Source of the DNA: Rhizobiaceae bacterium
GTDB taxonomy: Bacteria; Pseudomonadota; Alphaproteobacteria; Rhizobiales; Rhizobiaceae
Assembly (NCBI GenBank): GCA_023953845.1
Contig: JAMLJC010000002.1
Span: forward strand, 186,001 to 250,000
Direction: 5' to 3'
Length of the DNA stretch: 64,000 bases
A program made the translations under genes and the position numbers. Within the stretch, counting starts at the first letter, position 1, and every line of letters starts with the position of its first letter. Below the pieces are notes generated by a model. The model was not told the origin of the DNA. It did no database searches and saw nothing but the letters and a program-made list of their open reading frames with translations. This document shows positions 26,778 through 35,958 of this stretch, piece after piece.

Positions 26778-27965
26778 TCACGCCACCTCGAGAAGCACGG
26801 CGTCGCCCTGCCCGAAACCGCCGCAAATGGCCGCCGCGCCGATGCCGCCACCGTGACGGCCGAGGCCGTTGGCCAGCGTCATCACAAGGCGGGCGCCGCT
26901 GGCTCCGAGCGGATGGCCGATGGCTACCGCTCCGCCGGCCTGATTGGTCTTTTCACGCAGCGCCCGCGCCGTCTCTATATCCTGGTCGGCGAGCAGAAGC
27001 GTGCTGACCAGAGGGGTCGCGGCAAAGGCCTCGTTGATCTCTATGCGTGCGAGATCGCGCAGCGGCGTCGCGGTCTTCGCCAGCACCTTCTGGATAGCGA
27101 CGGCGGGGGTAGACGAACCGGTCGTCGGGCCACCGGCAACCTGAACATAGCCGCGGATGGTCGCGAGTGGCGCGAGCCCACGGCTCTCCGCAAAGCGCCG
27201 GGTCGCCAGAACGATGAAGGCGGCCCCGTCATTGAGTCCCGGAGCGTTGCCGGCGGTGACGGTGGGGCTGGAATACACCGTGGGCAATAGGGCGAGTTTC
27301 TCCGGCCGGATCTCGGCGCGCGGCGACTCGTCCGCGGAGACGAAGCCGGAAGCCGTTTCGACCGGAAAGCGCTCCTTCTCGAAATAGCCGTCGCGATCAG
27401 CGGCGAAATAGCGGGCGTGACTCTGAAGCGCCCAGTCGTCCTGCTGCCTGCGGTCGACGCCGAAGCGGACCGCTTCCTCGCCGGTGTAGCGGGCAATCGC
27501 CTTGTCGAGGAAATCGGCCCGCAACAGCAATGGATCGGCGACCTCGACGGCGCCGGGACGGATACCGCGCTGGCGCGGCCAGAGGAACGGCGTATTGCTC
27601 AGGCTCTCGAAACCGCCGCAGAGCGCGACCTCGATGTCGCCTTCGCGAATTTCGCGGTATCCCATGCCGATGGCTGTCATGCCCGAGCAGCAGGCCCGAT
27701 CGATGCCCATCGACGGAACCGTTTCCGGCAGGCCGGAGCCGAGCAGCAGCGCCTGGCGCGTGGCGGTGAGGACATTTGCTCCGATCATGCCGATCCCAGC
27801 ATAGACGGATTGCACATCCGCCGGATCGACCCCGCTCCGGCGAACGGCTTCCGCCATTGCAAGCGCACCGAGCCGGATGGCGCTATGCTCCTTGAGCGCT
27901 CCTCCGAACCGACCGAACGGCGTTCTTGCCATTGAAAGGATGACGACGTCCCGGTCCGTACTCAT
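26778..27965 (-). CDS. Thiolase (acetyl-CoA acetyltransferase family)
   Basis: A 395-residue thiolase. Nucleophile Cys is in IDRACCSGMTAIG, the second-site motifs are NEAFA and IGHPLGASGAR, and the C-terminal acid-base Cys is in AICGGFGQGDA. Chain length is normal. The ATG at 27965 overlaps the ligase stop (ATGA). In this operon it would cleave a 3-oxoacyl-CoA formed downstream of the rearrangement, or condense acyl-CoAs; direction is unknown. Confidence 0.92.
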   Translation of the reverse strand: MSTDRDVVILSMARTPFGRFGGALKEHSAIRLGALAMAEAVRRSGVDPADVQSVYAGIGMIGANVLTATRQALLLGSGLPETVPSMGIDRACCSGMTAIGMGYREIREGDIEVALCGGFESLSNTPFLWPRQRGIRPGAVEVADPLLLRADFLDKAIARYTGEEAVRFGVDRRQQDDWALQSHARYFAADRDGYFEKERFPVETASGFVSADESPRAEIRPEKLALLPTVYSSPTVTAGNAPGLNDGAAFIVLATRRFAESRGLAPLATIRGYVQVAGGPTTGSSTPAVAIQKVLAKTATPLRDLARIEINEAFAATPLVSTLLLADQDIETARALREKTNQAGGAVAIGHPLGASGARLVMTLANGLGRHGGGIGAAAICGGFGQGDAVLLEVA

Positions 27966-29494
27966 GCGACCACATCCGTTGCCAGACTTGCGCGCAGCGC
28001 GCCCTTGTCGACCTTGGCGTTTCCGGTCCGGGGCAGGTGTTCGACGAAATGCCATCGCCTAGGTGTGCGGATGCCGATCCGCGGCTTGCAATAACTTTCG
28101 CAGGTTTCGCGCGTAAGCGTGATGCCGGGTTCGGCCGAGATGAAGGCGACCGCGATCTCGCCGAGATTTTCGTCCGGCATGCCGATAACCGCTGCTTCCT
28201 GCACGCCAGGGCAGCTTGACAGGCATGCCTCGACCTCGGCGGGGTAGATGTTGAATCCGCCGGAGATAAGCATCTCCTTGGAGCGGCCGACGATGTAGAT
28301 GAAGCCGTCCGCATCCCGGCGGGCGAGGTCGCCCGACCAGAGCCAGCCGTCGCGCAGAACCTTTTCGGTCTCTTCCAGTCGGTTCCAGTAGCCCTGCATG
28401 ACATGCTCGGCCTGAATGGTGATCTCGCCGACCTCGTCGGTCGCAACGGGGCGGCCGTCCTTGTCGCGCAGCACGATGTCGACAAAGCTGTAGGGCCTGC
28501 CGATGCAGCCGAACCGCACTGCCCCGGCATCGGCCCCGGTGCGCACCTTGTGGTCTTCCGCGCGCAGGTAGCTGCACGTCATCATCGCTTCGGTGAGCCC
28601 GTAATTATGCGTTAGCACCGCGCCCCAGCGCTGCAGCGCCTTGTCGAGGGTGTTCCGCTGGATCGCTTCCGCGCCATATCCGATCCAGCGGATCGACGAG
28701 AGATCGTAGCTGTCGATGTCGGGTGCATTGAGCAGGCGGGTAAGCACAGTGGGAACGCAGCTGAAGGCCGTGACGCGATGCTGCTGGATCGTCGGCATCA
28801 ACTGGTCGAGCGCGCCGCCCGGAACGATGATGTTCGCGGCTCCGCGGAGCAGGAACGGCGCGAAGTAGGAGCCGCTTGCATGGGTGAGGGGGCCGACATG
28901 CGCCAGCCGGTCGGTCGATCGGATGTCGCGGTCGATGAGCATGTTCTTCGTCACGCCCCGCCAGTTTCGGTGGCTGAGCATGACGCCTTTGGGCACCCCG
29001 GAGGAACCGGACGTATAGTTGATCGAGCAAAGCGCATCGAGATCCGTGAGGTCGCCGGCCGTCTTTCCGTCGAAGGCGAGCAGCCGGTCGAAGTCGAGGC
29101 CGCCTTCCGCCTGATGCCCGTCCACCCGGCAAAGCCAGACTCCCTGGCTGCGCAGCGCGTCGATCCGCCCTGCCGTGGCGCCGTCGTAAAAGACCGCGCT
29201 GGCGCCGCAGTCCTCGACGACGCGTTCGACCTCGTGGGCGGTATAGCGCACGTTCAGGGGTACTCGCACCAGACCGGCGCGCTCGATGGCGAGCTGCAGG
29301 ATCAGATATTCGGCGCGGTTCTGCATGTAGAGGCCGACGCGCGAGCCGCGAGGCAGCGCGGCAGCCAGACCGGCGGCAATTTTCTCGACGCTCTCTTCCA
29401 GATCGCGGAAGGTCCAGCGCCTTGTGCCGTCGATGAGGGCCTCGCGATCCCGGAAGGTGGAAAACGCGTTGCGGAAATGAGCGAATACAGTCAC
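27962..29494 (-). CDS. Acyl-CoA ligase (AMP-forming)
   Basis: A 510-residue ANL-superfamily ligase with the P-loop YTSGSSGVPKGVMLSH, the adenine motif YGLTEAMM, the GDLARRDADGFIYIVGRSKEM hinge and the C-terminal catalytic Lys in GNAKVDKG. It activates a carboxylic acid to its CoA ester; the acid is unknown. It begins with GTG overlapping the stop of the B12-binding protein (GTGA). It is the probable entry step for the mutase pathway. Confidence 0.92.
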   Translation of the reverse strand: MTVFAHFRNAFSTFRDREALIDGTRRWTFRDLEESVEKIAAGLAAALPRGSRVGLYMQNRAEYLILQLAIERAGLVRVPLNVRYTAHEVERVVEDCGASAVFYDGATAGRIDALRSQGVWLCRVDGHQAEGGLDFDRLLAFDGKTAGDLTDLDALCSINYTSGSSGVPKGVMLSHRNWRGVTKNMLIDRDIRSTDRLAHVGPLTHASGSYFAPFLLRGAANIIVPGGALDQLMPTIQQHRVTAFSCVPTVLTRLLNAPDIDSYDLSSIRWIGYGAEAIQRNTLDKALQRWGAVLTHNYGLTEAMMTCSYLRAEDHKVRTGADAGAVRFGCIGRPYSFVDIVLRDKDGRPVATDEVGEITIQAEHVMQGYWNRLEETEKVLRDGWLWSGDLARRDADGFIYIVGRSKEMLISGGFNIYPAEVEACLSSCPGVQEAAVIGMPDENLGEIAVAFISAEPGITLTRETCESYCKPRIGIRTPRRWHFVEHLPRTGNAKVDKGALRASLATDVVA

Positions 29495-29913
29495 GCGCTG
29501 GCACCCGATCCGGCTTTGTCGAACGTCACGGCCGACTGGATGAAGGCGGCGATCTCCGCCACGCTGGTTCCGGAGAGGAACACTTTCGAGACGCCGATGG
29601 CTTCCAGGTCGGGAATGTCCTCCTGAGGGATCACTCCGCCGACTACCATGAGGATGTCGGAGGCTCCGGCCTCGTCCAGAAGCTGCCGGACACGCGGAAC
29701 GAGCGCCGTGTGCGCTCCCGAAAGTATGCTGATCCCGACGACGTCGACATCTTCATCGATTGCGACACGCACGATCTGCTCGGGCGTCCTTCGGATGCCC
29801 GTGTAGATCACCTCCATGCCGGCTTCGAGCAGGCCGCGCGCCACCACCCGTGCTCCCACGTCATGGCCGTCGAGGCCAACCTTCGCCATCAGAAATCGGA
29901 TCTTGCGCGACAT
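29491..29913 (-). CDS. B12-binding small subunit of the acyl-CoA mutase
   Basis: A 140-residue Rossmann-like cobalamin-binding protein. The lower axial ligand motif DGHDVGARV (His), the GISILSGAH Ser-containing motif and the MVVGGVIP glycine motif are complete. It supplies the coenzyme B12 for the large subunit encoded 4 kb downstream at the end of the operon. I chose the ATG at 29913 (MSRKIRFLMAKVGLDGHD), which matches the usual family start; an ATG at 29931 and a TTG at 29943 are alternatives. It is divergent from the LysR gene. Confidence 0.93.
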   Translation of the reverse strand: MSRKIRFLMAKVGLDGHDVGARVVARGLLEAGMEVIYTGIRRTPEQIVRVAIDEDVDVVGISILSGAHTALVPRVRQLLDEAGASDILMVVGGVIPQEDIPDLEAIGVSKVFLSGTSVAEIAAFIQSAVTFDKAGSGASA

Positions 29914-29971
29914 GCCCACGAATTCGTGCATCGACTGCCGCAAGATTGTTTTGTGCCTTGGTGGAAGGCCA

Positions 29972-29986
29972 ATAAAGTCTTTTTAT
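29972..29986. promoter_or_regulatory. LysR-type operator candidate in the divergent gap
   Basis: ATAAA-GTCTT-TTTAT is an inverted repeat of the T-N11-A type recognised by LysR-family proteins, between the mutase operon and the LysR gene. An A-run just upstream of the LysR start (about 30093-30101) is the only other AT-rich feature. Confidence 0.5.
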
Positions 29987-30113
29987 GCCGCGTATCACGC
30001 ATGGTTTTGTGCGGGAAATCGCGCGTCGCGCGGCGGAGGCGCGTCGACGCGTCAGCTTGTGGGAGATGGCACCGGGCGTTATAGCAACCCGCAAAAAAAA
30101 AGGGCGGGACCCC

Positions 30114-31010
30114 GTGGACTTACGGCAGATACACTATTTCGTCGCTCTCTATGAGGAGAAGAGCATCACCAAGGCCGCACGGCGCCTGCATGTCGTGCAG
30201 CCCGCGGTTTCGATGCAGATCCGCCGGATCGAGGTTGAATACGGCGTCCAGCTTTTCGAGCGTACGACGTCCGGCGTCCATCCGAACGAAGCCGCCGCCG
30301 CGATCTACCCGATGTGTCTCGAAGTGCTCAGTCGGGTTGAGGACGTGCGGAGGACGCTTCGCAACGGTTCGGGAAAGATCACGGGATCGCTGGCGATCGG
30401 CGTGCCGCCGTCGATTGCCCATGGCATCCTGGCCGAGGTTCTGGCCGGTTTTTCCGCCAAATATCCCGATGTGCATATCACCGTTTCGGAAGGCTACAGC
30501 GCCCATCTGGTCGACTGGCTGCTTCAGGGAGACCTCAACTTCGCGATCCTCGGAGAATTCGAGGACGATCGCCGGCTCTACTCGCAGGCTCTCGCGACGG
30601 AGGAACTCGTCGTTCTTACGGGTGCGGCGACGGTTCACGAAGGCAGCACGATCACCGGGCGGGAACTGTCGTCCATGAAGCTTATCCTGCCTACGGGGAA
30701 GAATCTGATCCGGATCCTGATCGACACCGAGTTTGAGAAGGAAGGCATCAAGCTGGCGCCGACGATGGAGATCGATTCGCTGGCGACGGTTCTGGCGGCC
30801 ATTCGCCAGCCGGGCTGGGCATCGATACTGCCGGTCTCGGGCATCAACGACAATGATCTGGCTTCGGGTCTTCGTATCCTGCGCCTTGTCGATCCGATCA
30901 TAGACCGCACGCTGGTTGCAACCTTCCCGACCTTGAAGCCGTCCTCGGCAGCGGCCCAGCAATTCATTCGCGAAGTGCGCGACGTGATTCGCCGCAAGGC
31001 GGATGCCTGA
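30114..31010 (+). CDS. LysR-family transcriptional regulator
   Basis: A 298-residue LysR regulator. Residues 2-60 are the winged HTH (LRQIHYFVALYEEKSITKAARRLHVVQPAVSMQIRRIE), followed by the periplasmic-binding-like effector domain. I chose the GTG at 30114 (GGGCGGG upstream) because LRQIHYF is the conserved family start; the extension back to 29985 has no family similarity. Divergent from the mutase operon and upstream of the hydantoinase operon, so it may control either or both. Confidence 0.9.
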   Translation: MDLRQIHYFVALYEEKSITKAARRLHVVQPAVSMQIRRIEVEYGVQLFERTTSGVHPNEAAAAIYPMCLEVLSRVEDVRRTLRNGSGKITGSLAIGVPPSIAHGILAEVLAGFSAKYPDVHITVSEGYSAHLVDWLLQGDLNFAILGEFEDDRRLYSQALATEELVVLTGAATVHEGSTITGRELSSMKLILPTGKNLIRILIDTEFEKEGIKLAPTMEIDSLATVLAAIRQPGWASILPVSGINDNDLASGLRILRLVDPIIDRTLVATFPTLKPSSAAAQQFIREVRDVIRRKADA

Positions 31011-31138
31011 ATCAGCATAAGGACGTCTGATACTGGGCATCAAAACAACTTACTCGACCTGCGCCGAAGGCTTCGCGCAGATTGCCTGCCATCCGGCCGG
31101 CGCTTGGCCGATCCATCATCTGGTTAGGACAGCAGTCA

Positions 31139-32938
31139 TTGTTGCAGGAGCTTTCACCACCTGAGCCGGGCATCGACATCTTCACGATGGTGGTGCTGCG
31201 CCGCCGGTTCGAGGCGATCATCGGCGAAATGATCAACGCCCTGTTCAAATCCGGCCGATCCGGCGTGCTGAACACCGCGATGGACTTTTCCTGCAGCCTG
31301 ACCGATTCCAGTTTCCAGTCCATCAGCCTGGCCCAAGGCCTTCCCGTCCACGTCGGCGCGATCGATCTCATTCCGCGCGCGGTCGCCGCCAAGTTCGGCG
31401 ACGACATTCATCCGGGCGACTGCTTCGTCAACAACAGCGGGTATATGGGGAACACCCATTGCGCGGATTTCACGGTCTGCGCGCCGGTCTTCGTCGACGA
31501 CGCGATCGCATTCTATGTCATCGCCCGCGCGCATCTCGGCGACATGGGTTTCCCGACTCCGACCACCTATGGGCCGCGATCGCGCGACGTCTACGAAGAA
31601 GGGCTGATGCTGCCCTGCGTGCGTATACAGAAGGGCTACAAGGACGTTCCCGAAGTCATCGATATCTGCCGCGCGAACATCCGCGTGCCGGACCAGTTCT
31701 ATGGCGACTATCTCGCCGTTCTGGCGGCGGTGCGCACCGGAGAGAGCCGGCTGAAGAGTCTGTGCGCCAAGTATGGGCTGGAGACGGTCCGCACCTTCGT
31801 CGACGAGTTCCAGAACTATGCCGAGCGCATGGCCCGCACGGCGATCGCGAAGCTGCCGAAGGGGCGCGTTTCAAAGGAGATGCTCTACGATTCGGAGACC
31901 GATCTCTATCCCGGCGGCATTCCTATCCGGGCGACGATCGAGATCGATCCGGATGAGGAGCTTGTCACCGTCGACCTCACCGAGAACGTCGACAATCTGC
32001 CGCTCGGCATCAACATGACCGAGAGCACCACCATCGCCGCTTGCATGACGGCGGTCCTGAACGTGCTCGGCGCCGACGTGCCGCGCTGCACCGGCTCCTT
32101 CAGGCGGGTGAAGCTGCTGATGCGCGAAGGCGCGGCCATCGGCAAGCCGCGCTTTCCCGCCGCGACCTCCGCCGCGACCACCAACCTCTGCCACGCGCTC
32201 ATCCCTCATATACAGTCCATGTTCGCGGACCTGCGCGGCGACCTCGGCACCGCATACGGCACTATCGGCATGCCGGGATCGTGCGCCGTTGTCAGCGGTC
32301 AGGACCATCGCGGCAACCGGCCCTTCGTGAACCAGCTCATCATGGGTTACTGGGGCGGCCCGGCAATGCACGGGCATGACGGCTGGCTAACCTACGGCAG
32401 CGGCGCGAGCCAGGGCATCCTGTGGCAGTCCAGCGTCGAGGTGGTGGAGCAGCAGCAGCCCATCATCATCGAGAAGCTTGAGGTGAGACCAGACTCGGCC
32501 GGCGCGGGCCAGTGGGAGGGCGCGCCAGGCGCCGATTGCGTCATTCGTCCGCGCACGGGCGCCGTGCGCTTCATGGTGAACTCGGCCTCCCGGGCGAATC
32601 CGCCGCAAGGGGTCGCCGGTGGCACGGCTGCTGCCTCGATGCGGATCGCGCGGCTCGACCGGGAAGGCCATCGCCACGAACTGCCGATTTCCGTGGATAC
32701 CGTGATCGAGCCCGGCGAGAAGCTCGTCTCGGAAGGCTGCGGCGGCGGTGGTTTCGGCAACCCTCTCGACCGCGACCCCGCGCGTGTCGTCGCGTCCTTG
32801 CGCGCAGGCAGGATAACGGCGGAGCGGGCGGCCTCGGTCTACGGCGTCGTCCTTGTCGAGCAGGCCGGTTCTATTGAAGTCGACCTCGTCGCGACCGCAG
32901 AGCTTCGCAATTGCATGCGCCAGGGAGCTTCCGCATGA
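31139..32938 (+). CDS. hyuB: Hydantoinase B / 5-oxoprolinase-like beta subunit
   Basis: A 599-residue HyuB-family protein (MDFSCSLTDSSFQ, NTHCADFTVCAPVF, GGGGFGNPLDRDP). It pairs with HyuA to cleave cyclic imides or amides (hydantoins, oxoprolines, N-methylhydantoin) with ATP. No suitable ATG precedes the conserved core; a TTG at 31139 has AGGA at the right distance, so I place the start there, with low certainty. The C-terminus overlaps hyuA (ATGA). It is the first gene of a seven-gene operon that follows the LysR gene by 128 bp. Confidence 0.88.
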   Translation: MLQELSPPEPGIDIFTMVVLRRRFEAIIGEMINALFKSGRSGVLNTAMDFSCSLTDSSFQSISLAQGLPVHVGAIDLIPRAVAAKFGDDIHPGDCFVNNSGYMGNTHCADFTVCAPVFVDDAIAFYVIARAHLGDMGFPTPTTYGPRSRDVYEEGLMLPCVRIQKGYKDVPEVIDICRANIRVPDQFYGDYLAVLAAVRTGESRLKSLCAKYGLETVRTFVDEFQNYAERMARTAIAKLPKGRVSKEMLYDSETDLYPGGIPIRATIEIDPDEELVTVDLTENVDNLPLGINMTESTTIAACMTAVLNVLGADVPRCTGSFRRVKLLMREGAAIGKPRFPAATSAATTNLCHALIPHIQSMFADLRGDLGTAYGTIGMPGSCAVVSGQDHRGNRPFVNQLIMGYWGGPAMHGHDGWLTYGSGASQGILWQSSVEVVEQQQPIIIEKLEVRPDSAGAGQWEGAPGADCVIRPRTGAVRFMVNSASRANPPQGVAGGTAAASMRIARLDREGHRHELPISVDTVIEPGEKLVSEGCGGGGFGNPLDRDPARVVASLRAGRITAERAASVYGVVLVEQAGSIEVDLVATAELRNCMRQGASA

Positions 32939-35001
32939 GCGTGCAGATCGCCGTCGATGTCGGCGGCACTTTCACCGATCTTGTGCTCAAGGAAGCAAAT
33001 GGCCGCGTCCGCAACTACAAGGCTCCGACCACGCCCGGCCGGATCGTCGACGGCATTCTCGACGGCGTCGGACTGATCGCCGGCGATTTTGGCGTCAGCA
33101 GCCGGGAGCTGATGGCGGGGTGTACGCGCTTTGCCTGCGGCACCACCGCCGCAACCAACGCCATTCTCGAACATACCTATGCCAGGACGGGGCTGATCTG
33201 CACCGAAGGCTTCCGCGATACGCTGACGATCCGCGAGGGCGGCAAGGCCGACACCTATTCCATCGCCATCGATTATCCGGAACCCTACATCGCGCGAGAA
33301 CTCACGCACGGCGTGCGCGAACGCATGAACAGCGAAGGCGGCGTGGAGCTTCCGCTTGACGAGGACAACGTCGTCGCGGTGATCGGGGCGCTGAAGGCAC
33401 AGGGCGTCGAGTCGATCGCCGTGGCGCTGCTCTGGTCGATCGCCAATCCGGCGCATGAGAACCGTATCGGCGAACTCATCGAGGCCCATTGGCCGGGTGT
33501 CCCTTACAGCCTGAGCCATCGCACGAGCCCGGCGTTGCGGGAGTACCGGCGTACTTCGGCGACGGCGATCGATGCCTCCCTCAAGCCTCTCGTCAGCCGT
33601 ACCGTGAACGAACTCGAACTTCGGCTTCGGGATGCGGGACTGAAAGGCGTGCTCACGCTGATGACGTCTTCGGGCGGCCAGACGGCCGTGGACGAAGTGA
33701 TCGCCCGTCCGATCAATCTCTGCCTGTCGGGTCCGTCGGCTGCGCCGGAATCGGCCCGCACGACCATCAGGGCGGAAGAGCAGGAGACCTGCAACGCCAT
33801 CGTGGTCGACATGGGCGGGACCAGCTTCGACATCAGCATCATCGACGACTGGCAGATCCCCATGCATCGGGAGGGCGTCATAGACGGCCATGTGTTCGGC
33901 GTCGCTTCGGTGGAAGTGAAGACCATCGGCGCGGGGGGAGGCTCGATCGCGCGCGTCGATGCTGGCGGCTTCATCCATGTCGGACCGGAAAGCGCCAAGT
34001 CGGTACCCGGTCCGGCATGCTACAGCCGCGGCGGCACACGGCCTACCGTGACCGATGCAAACCTGGTGCGCGGCTTTCTCGATGCCGGCAATTTCGCCGG
34101 CGGGACGATGACCCTCGCGATTGACAACGCGCTCAAAGCGATCGACCAGCACGTAGCCGATCCGCTCGACCTCACCGTCGAAGAAGCGGCGAGCCTGATC
34201 GGCCTCACGGTCGAGCAGAACATGGTCGCCGCGATCGAGGAGATCACCATCCGGCGCGGTGTCGATCCGCGCGAATATGTCATGGTCGCGGGTGGAGCGG
34301 CCGCCGGCCTGCATGCGGTTCCGATCGCGCGCGAACTCGGCATCAAGCGCGTGTTCGTGCCGCCGGTGGCGGGCGTGCTCAGCGCTTTCGGCATCCTCGT
34401 CAGCGATATGAAGACCACATTCTCGCGCAGCGTGCCACTGTCGACGGATACGTTCGACTTCGAAAGGGCGAATGAAGCGCTGGCAGGCCTTGCGAGCGAG
34501 TCGGAGGCATATCTCGACCGCATGAAGGTGCCGGCCGAGGCGCGGGAGATCCGGTTCTCGACCGAAGCCCGCTATCGCGGACAGGTATGGCAGATCTCGC
34601 TGCCGTTCGACATGCGCCGGATCGAGGGGCAGCGTGACCTCGACCGGCTCGTCGAGGCATTCCATCAATTGCACGAGAAGCTCTATTTCGTGCGCTCCTC
34701 CGATCCGGTGGAATTCACTGAATGGACCGCTTTGGCGATCGGCAAGCTGCCTGCCGCCGAACTCAGGCATACAGTGCATGGCGGGTCGGCCGACACGGCC
34801 GAAAAGGGTCGGCGCGCGGTCTATATGCGCGAGCTTGGTGGCAAGGCCGACATACGCGTGGTCGACGGGGCTCGTCTTGCGCCCGGCTCGGTGATCCAAG
34901 GGCCGGCCATGATCGACCAGCCGCTGACGACCATCGTTCTCTACCCATCCACGACGGCGACCTATTCCGCCAATGGCGGCGTGTGGATCGATCTTCACTG
35001 A
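32935..35001 (+). CDS. hyuA: Hydantoinase A / 5-oxoprolinase-like alpha subunit
   Basis: A 688-residue HyuA-family ATPase of the ASKHA fold. The phosphate loops VDVGGTFTDLVL (N-terminus) and VDMGGTSFDISII (middle) and the C-terminal VVDGARLAPGSVIQGPAMID are present. It acts with HyuB in ATP-dependent ring opening. The ATG overlaps the hyuB stop by 4 bp. Confidence 0.93.
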   Translation: MSVQIAVDVGGTFTDLVLKEANGRVRNYKAPTTPGRIVDGILDGVGLIAGDFGVSSRELMAGCTRFACGTTAATNAILEHTYARTGLICTEGFRDTLTIREGGKADTYSIAIDYPEPYIARELTHGVRERMNSEGGVELPLDEDNVVAVIGALKAQGVESIAVALLWSIANPAHENRIGELIEAHWPGVPYSLSHRTSPALREYRRTSATAIDASLKPLVSRTVNELELRLRDAGLKGVLTLMTSSGGQTAVDEVIARPINLCLSGPSAAPESARTTIRAEEQETCNAIVVDMGGTSFDISIIDDWQIPMHREGVIDGHVFGVASVEVKTIGAGGGSIARVDAGGFIHVGPESAKSVPGPACYSRGGTRPTVTDANLVRGFLDAGNFAGGTMTLAIDNALKAIDQHVADPLDLTVEEAASLIGLTVEQNMVAAIEEITIRRGVDPREYVMVAGGAAAGLHAVPIARELGIKRVFVPPVAGVLSAFGILVSDMKTTFSRSVPLSTDTFDFERANEALAGLASESEAYLDRMKVPAEAREIRFSTEARYRGQVWQISLPFDMRRIEGQRDLDRLVEAFHQLHEKLYFVRSSDPVEFTEWTALAIGKLPAAELRHTVHGGSADTAEKGRRAVYMRELGGKADIRVVDGARLAPGSVIQGPAMIDQPLTTIVLYPSTTATYSANGGVWIDLH

Positions 35002-35016
35002 CAGGAACAAGGCCCA

Positions 35017-35958
35017 ATGTCCGCGAGGCAGACCCGCATCTTTCTCAATGGCGCGTTCGTACCGGAAGCCGACGCCAGGGTTTCGGTGTTCGATCGCTGC
35101 TTTCTTTACGGCGACGGCATCTTCGAGGGTGTCGCCGTATGGGAGGGAGCGCCGTTCAGACTGCAGCCCCATCTCGACCGGATGCGGGACGGTCTAGACT
35201 ATCTTCGCATTCCAAATCCGTATGACGATGCGGGCTGGACCGACCTCATCGCGCGCGCGATCGAGGAAAATGCGATGGATGACGGCTACCTCCGTATCCA
35301 GATCAGCCGCGGCGAGGGCATCTCGTCAATCAAATGGGAGCCGCGCCTGCTGCGCAAGCCCGAGCCGAACGTGACGATCATCCCGATTGTCGGCTTCAAG
35401 GACTATTACAAGGGCCTGCTGGCCGAGAAGATGGAGGCCGGGCTCAAGGCCAAGATCCTGTCCCGTCCCCGCGTACCGACTGCGGCTTTGCCGTCCGGCA
35501 CGAAGCATTGCAACTATCTGAACAGCGTCCTCGGCGCGATCGAGGTGACTTCCGCGCAGACCGACATAGGCATCGCCGTCGACCGCGAGGGCTTCGTCAC
35601 GGAAGGCATTGCGTATAACGTCTTCGCCGTAAAGAACGGCAGGATCATCACGCCGCCGCTGAACCGCGACATCTTGCCGGGCATTACGCGTTCCGTCGTG
35701 CTGGAAATCGCGGCGCGCGAGGGCATCGAGGCGGAGGAAACGCTTTTCGACGCCTTCACGCTGGCATCCGCCGACGAGGTCTTCATCTGCTCGACGCTGG
35801 AGCTCGCGGTGCCTGTCGTAGAGGTCGCGGGCCGCAGGATCGGCACCGGCAAACCCGGTCCGATGTCCCGGAAGTTCGGCAAGCTGCTCACCGAGACCAT
35901 GGCCCGCGAGGCGCAGGAGTGGCATGCCGCGCGTGCCGGAAAAAGGGACGTCGCATGA
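35017..35958 (+). CDS. Class IV aminotransferase (branched-chain/D-amino-acid type)
   Basis: A 313-residue PLP fold-type IV protein. FDRCFLYGDGIFEGVAVWEG is the usual N-terminal signature. The PLP lysine is in PSGTKHCNYLNSV and the cofactor phosphate loop in LPGITRSVVLEIA. It would transaminate an amino acid or amino product released by the hydantoinase step; whether it is IlvE-like or D-amino-acid-specific is not clear. Ribosome site AGGAAC. Confidence 0.88.
   Translation: MSARQTRIFLNGAFVPEADARVSVFDRCFLYGDGIFEGVAVWEGAPFRLQPHLDRMRDGLDYLRIPNPYDDAGWTDLIARAIEENAMDDGYLRIQISRGEGISSIKWEPRLLRKPEPNVTIIPIVGFKDYYKGLLAEKMEAGLKAKILSRPRVPTAALPSGTKHCNYLNSVLGAIEVTSAQTDIGIAVDREGFVTEGIAYNVFAVKNGRIITPPLNRDILPGITRSVVLEIAAREGIEAEETLFDAFTLASADEVFICSTLELAVPVVEVAGRRIGTGKPGPMSRKFGKLLTETMAREAQEWHAARAGKRDVA

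Noticed and set aside
29985..30113. Upstream extension of the LysR gene with earlier start codons
   Set aside because: The added residues do not match the LysR family; the GTG at 30114 has a good ribosome site and gives the conserved start.
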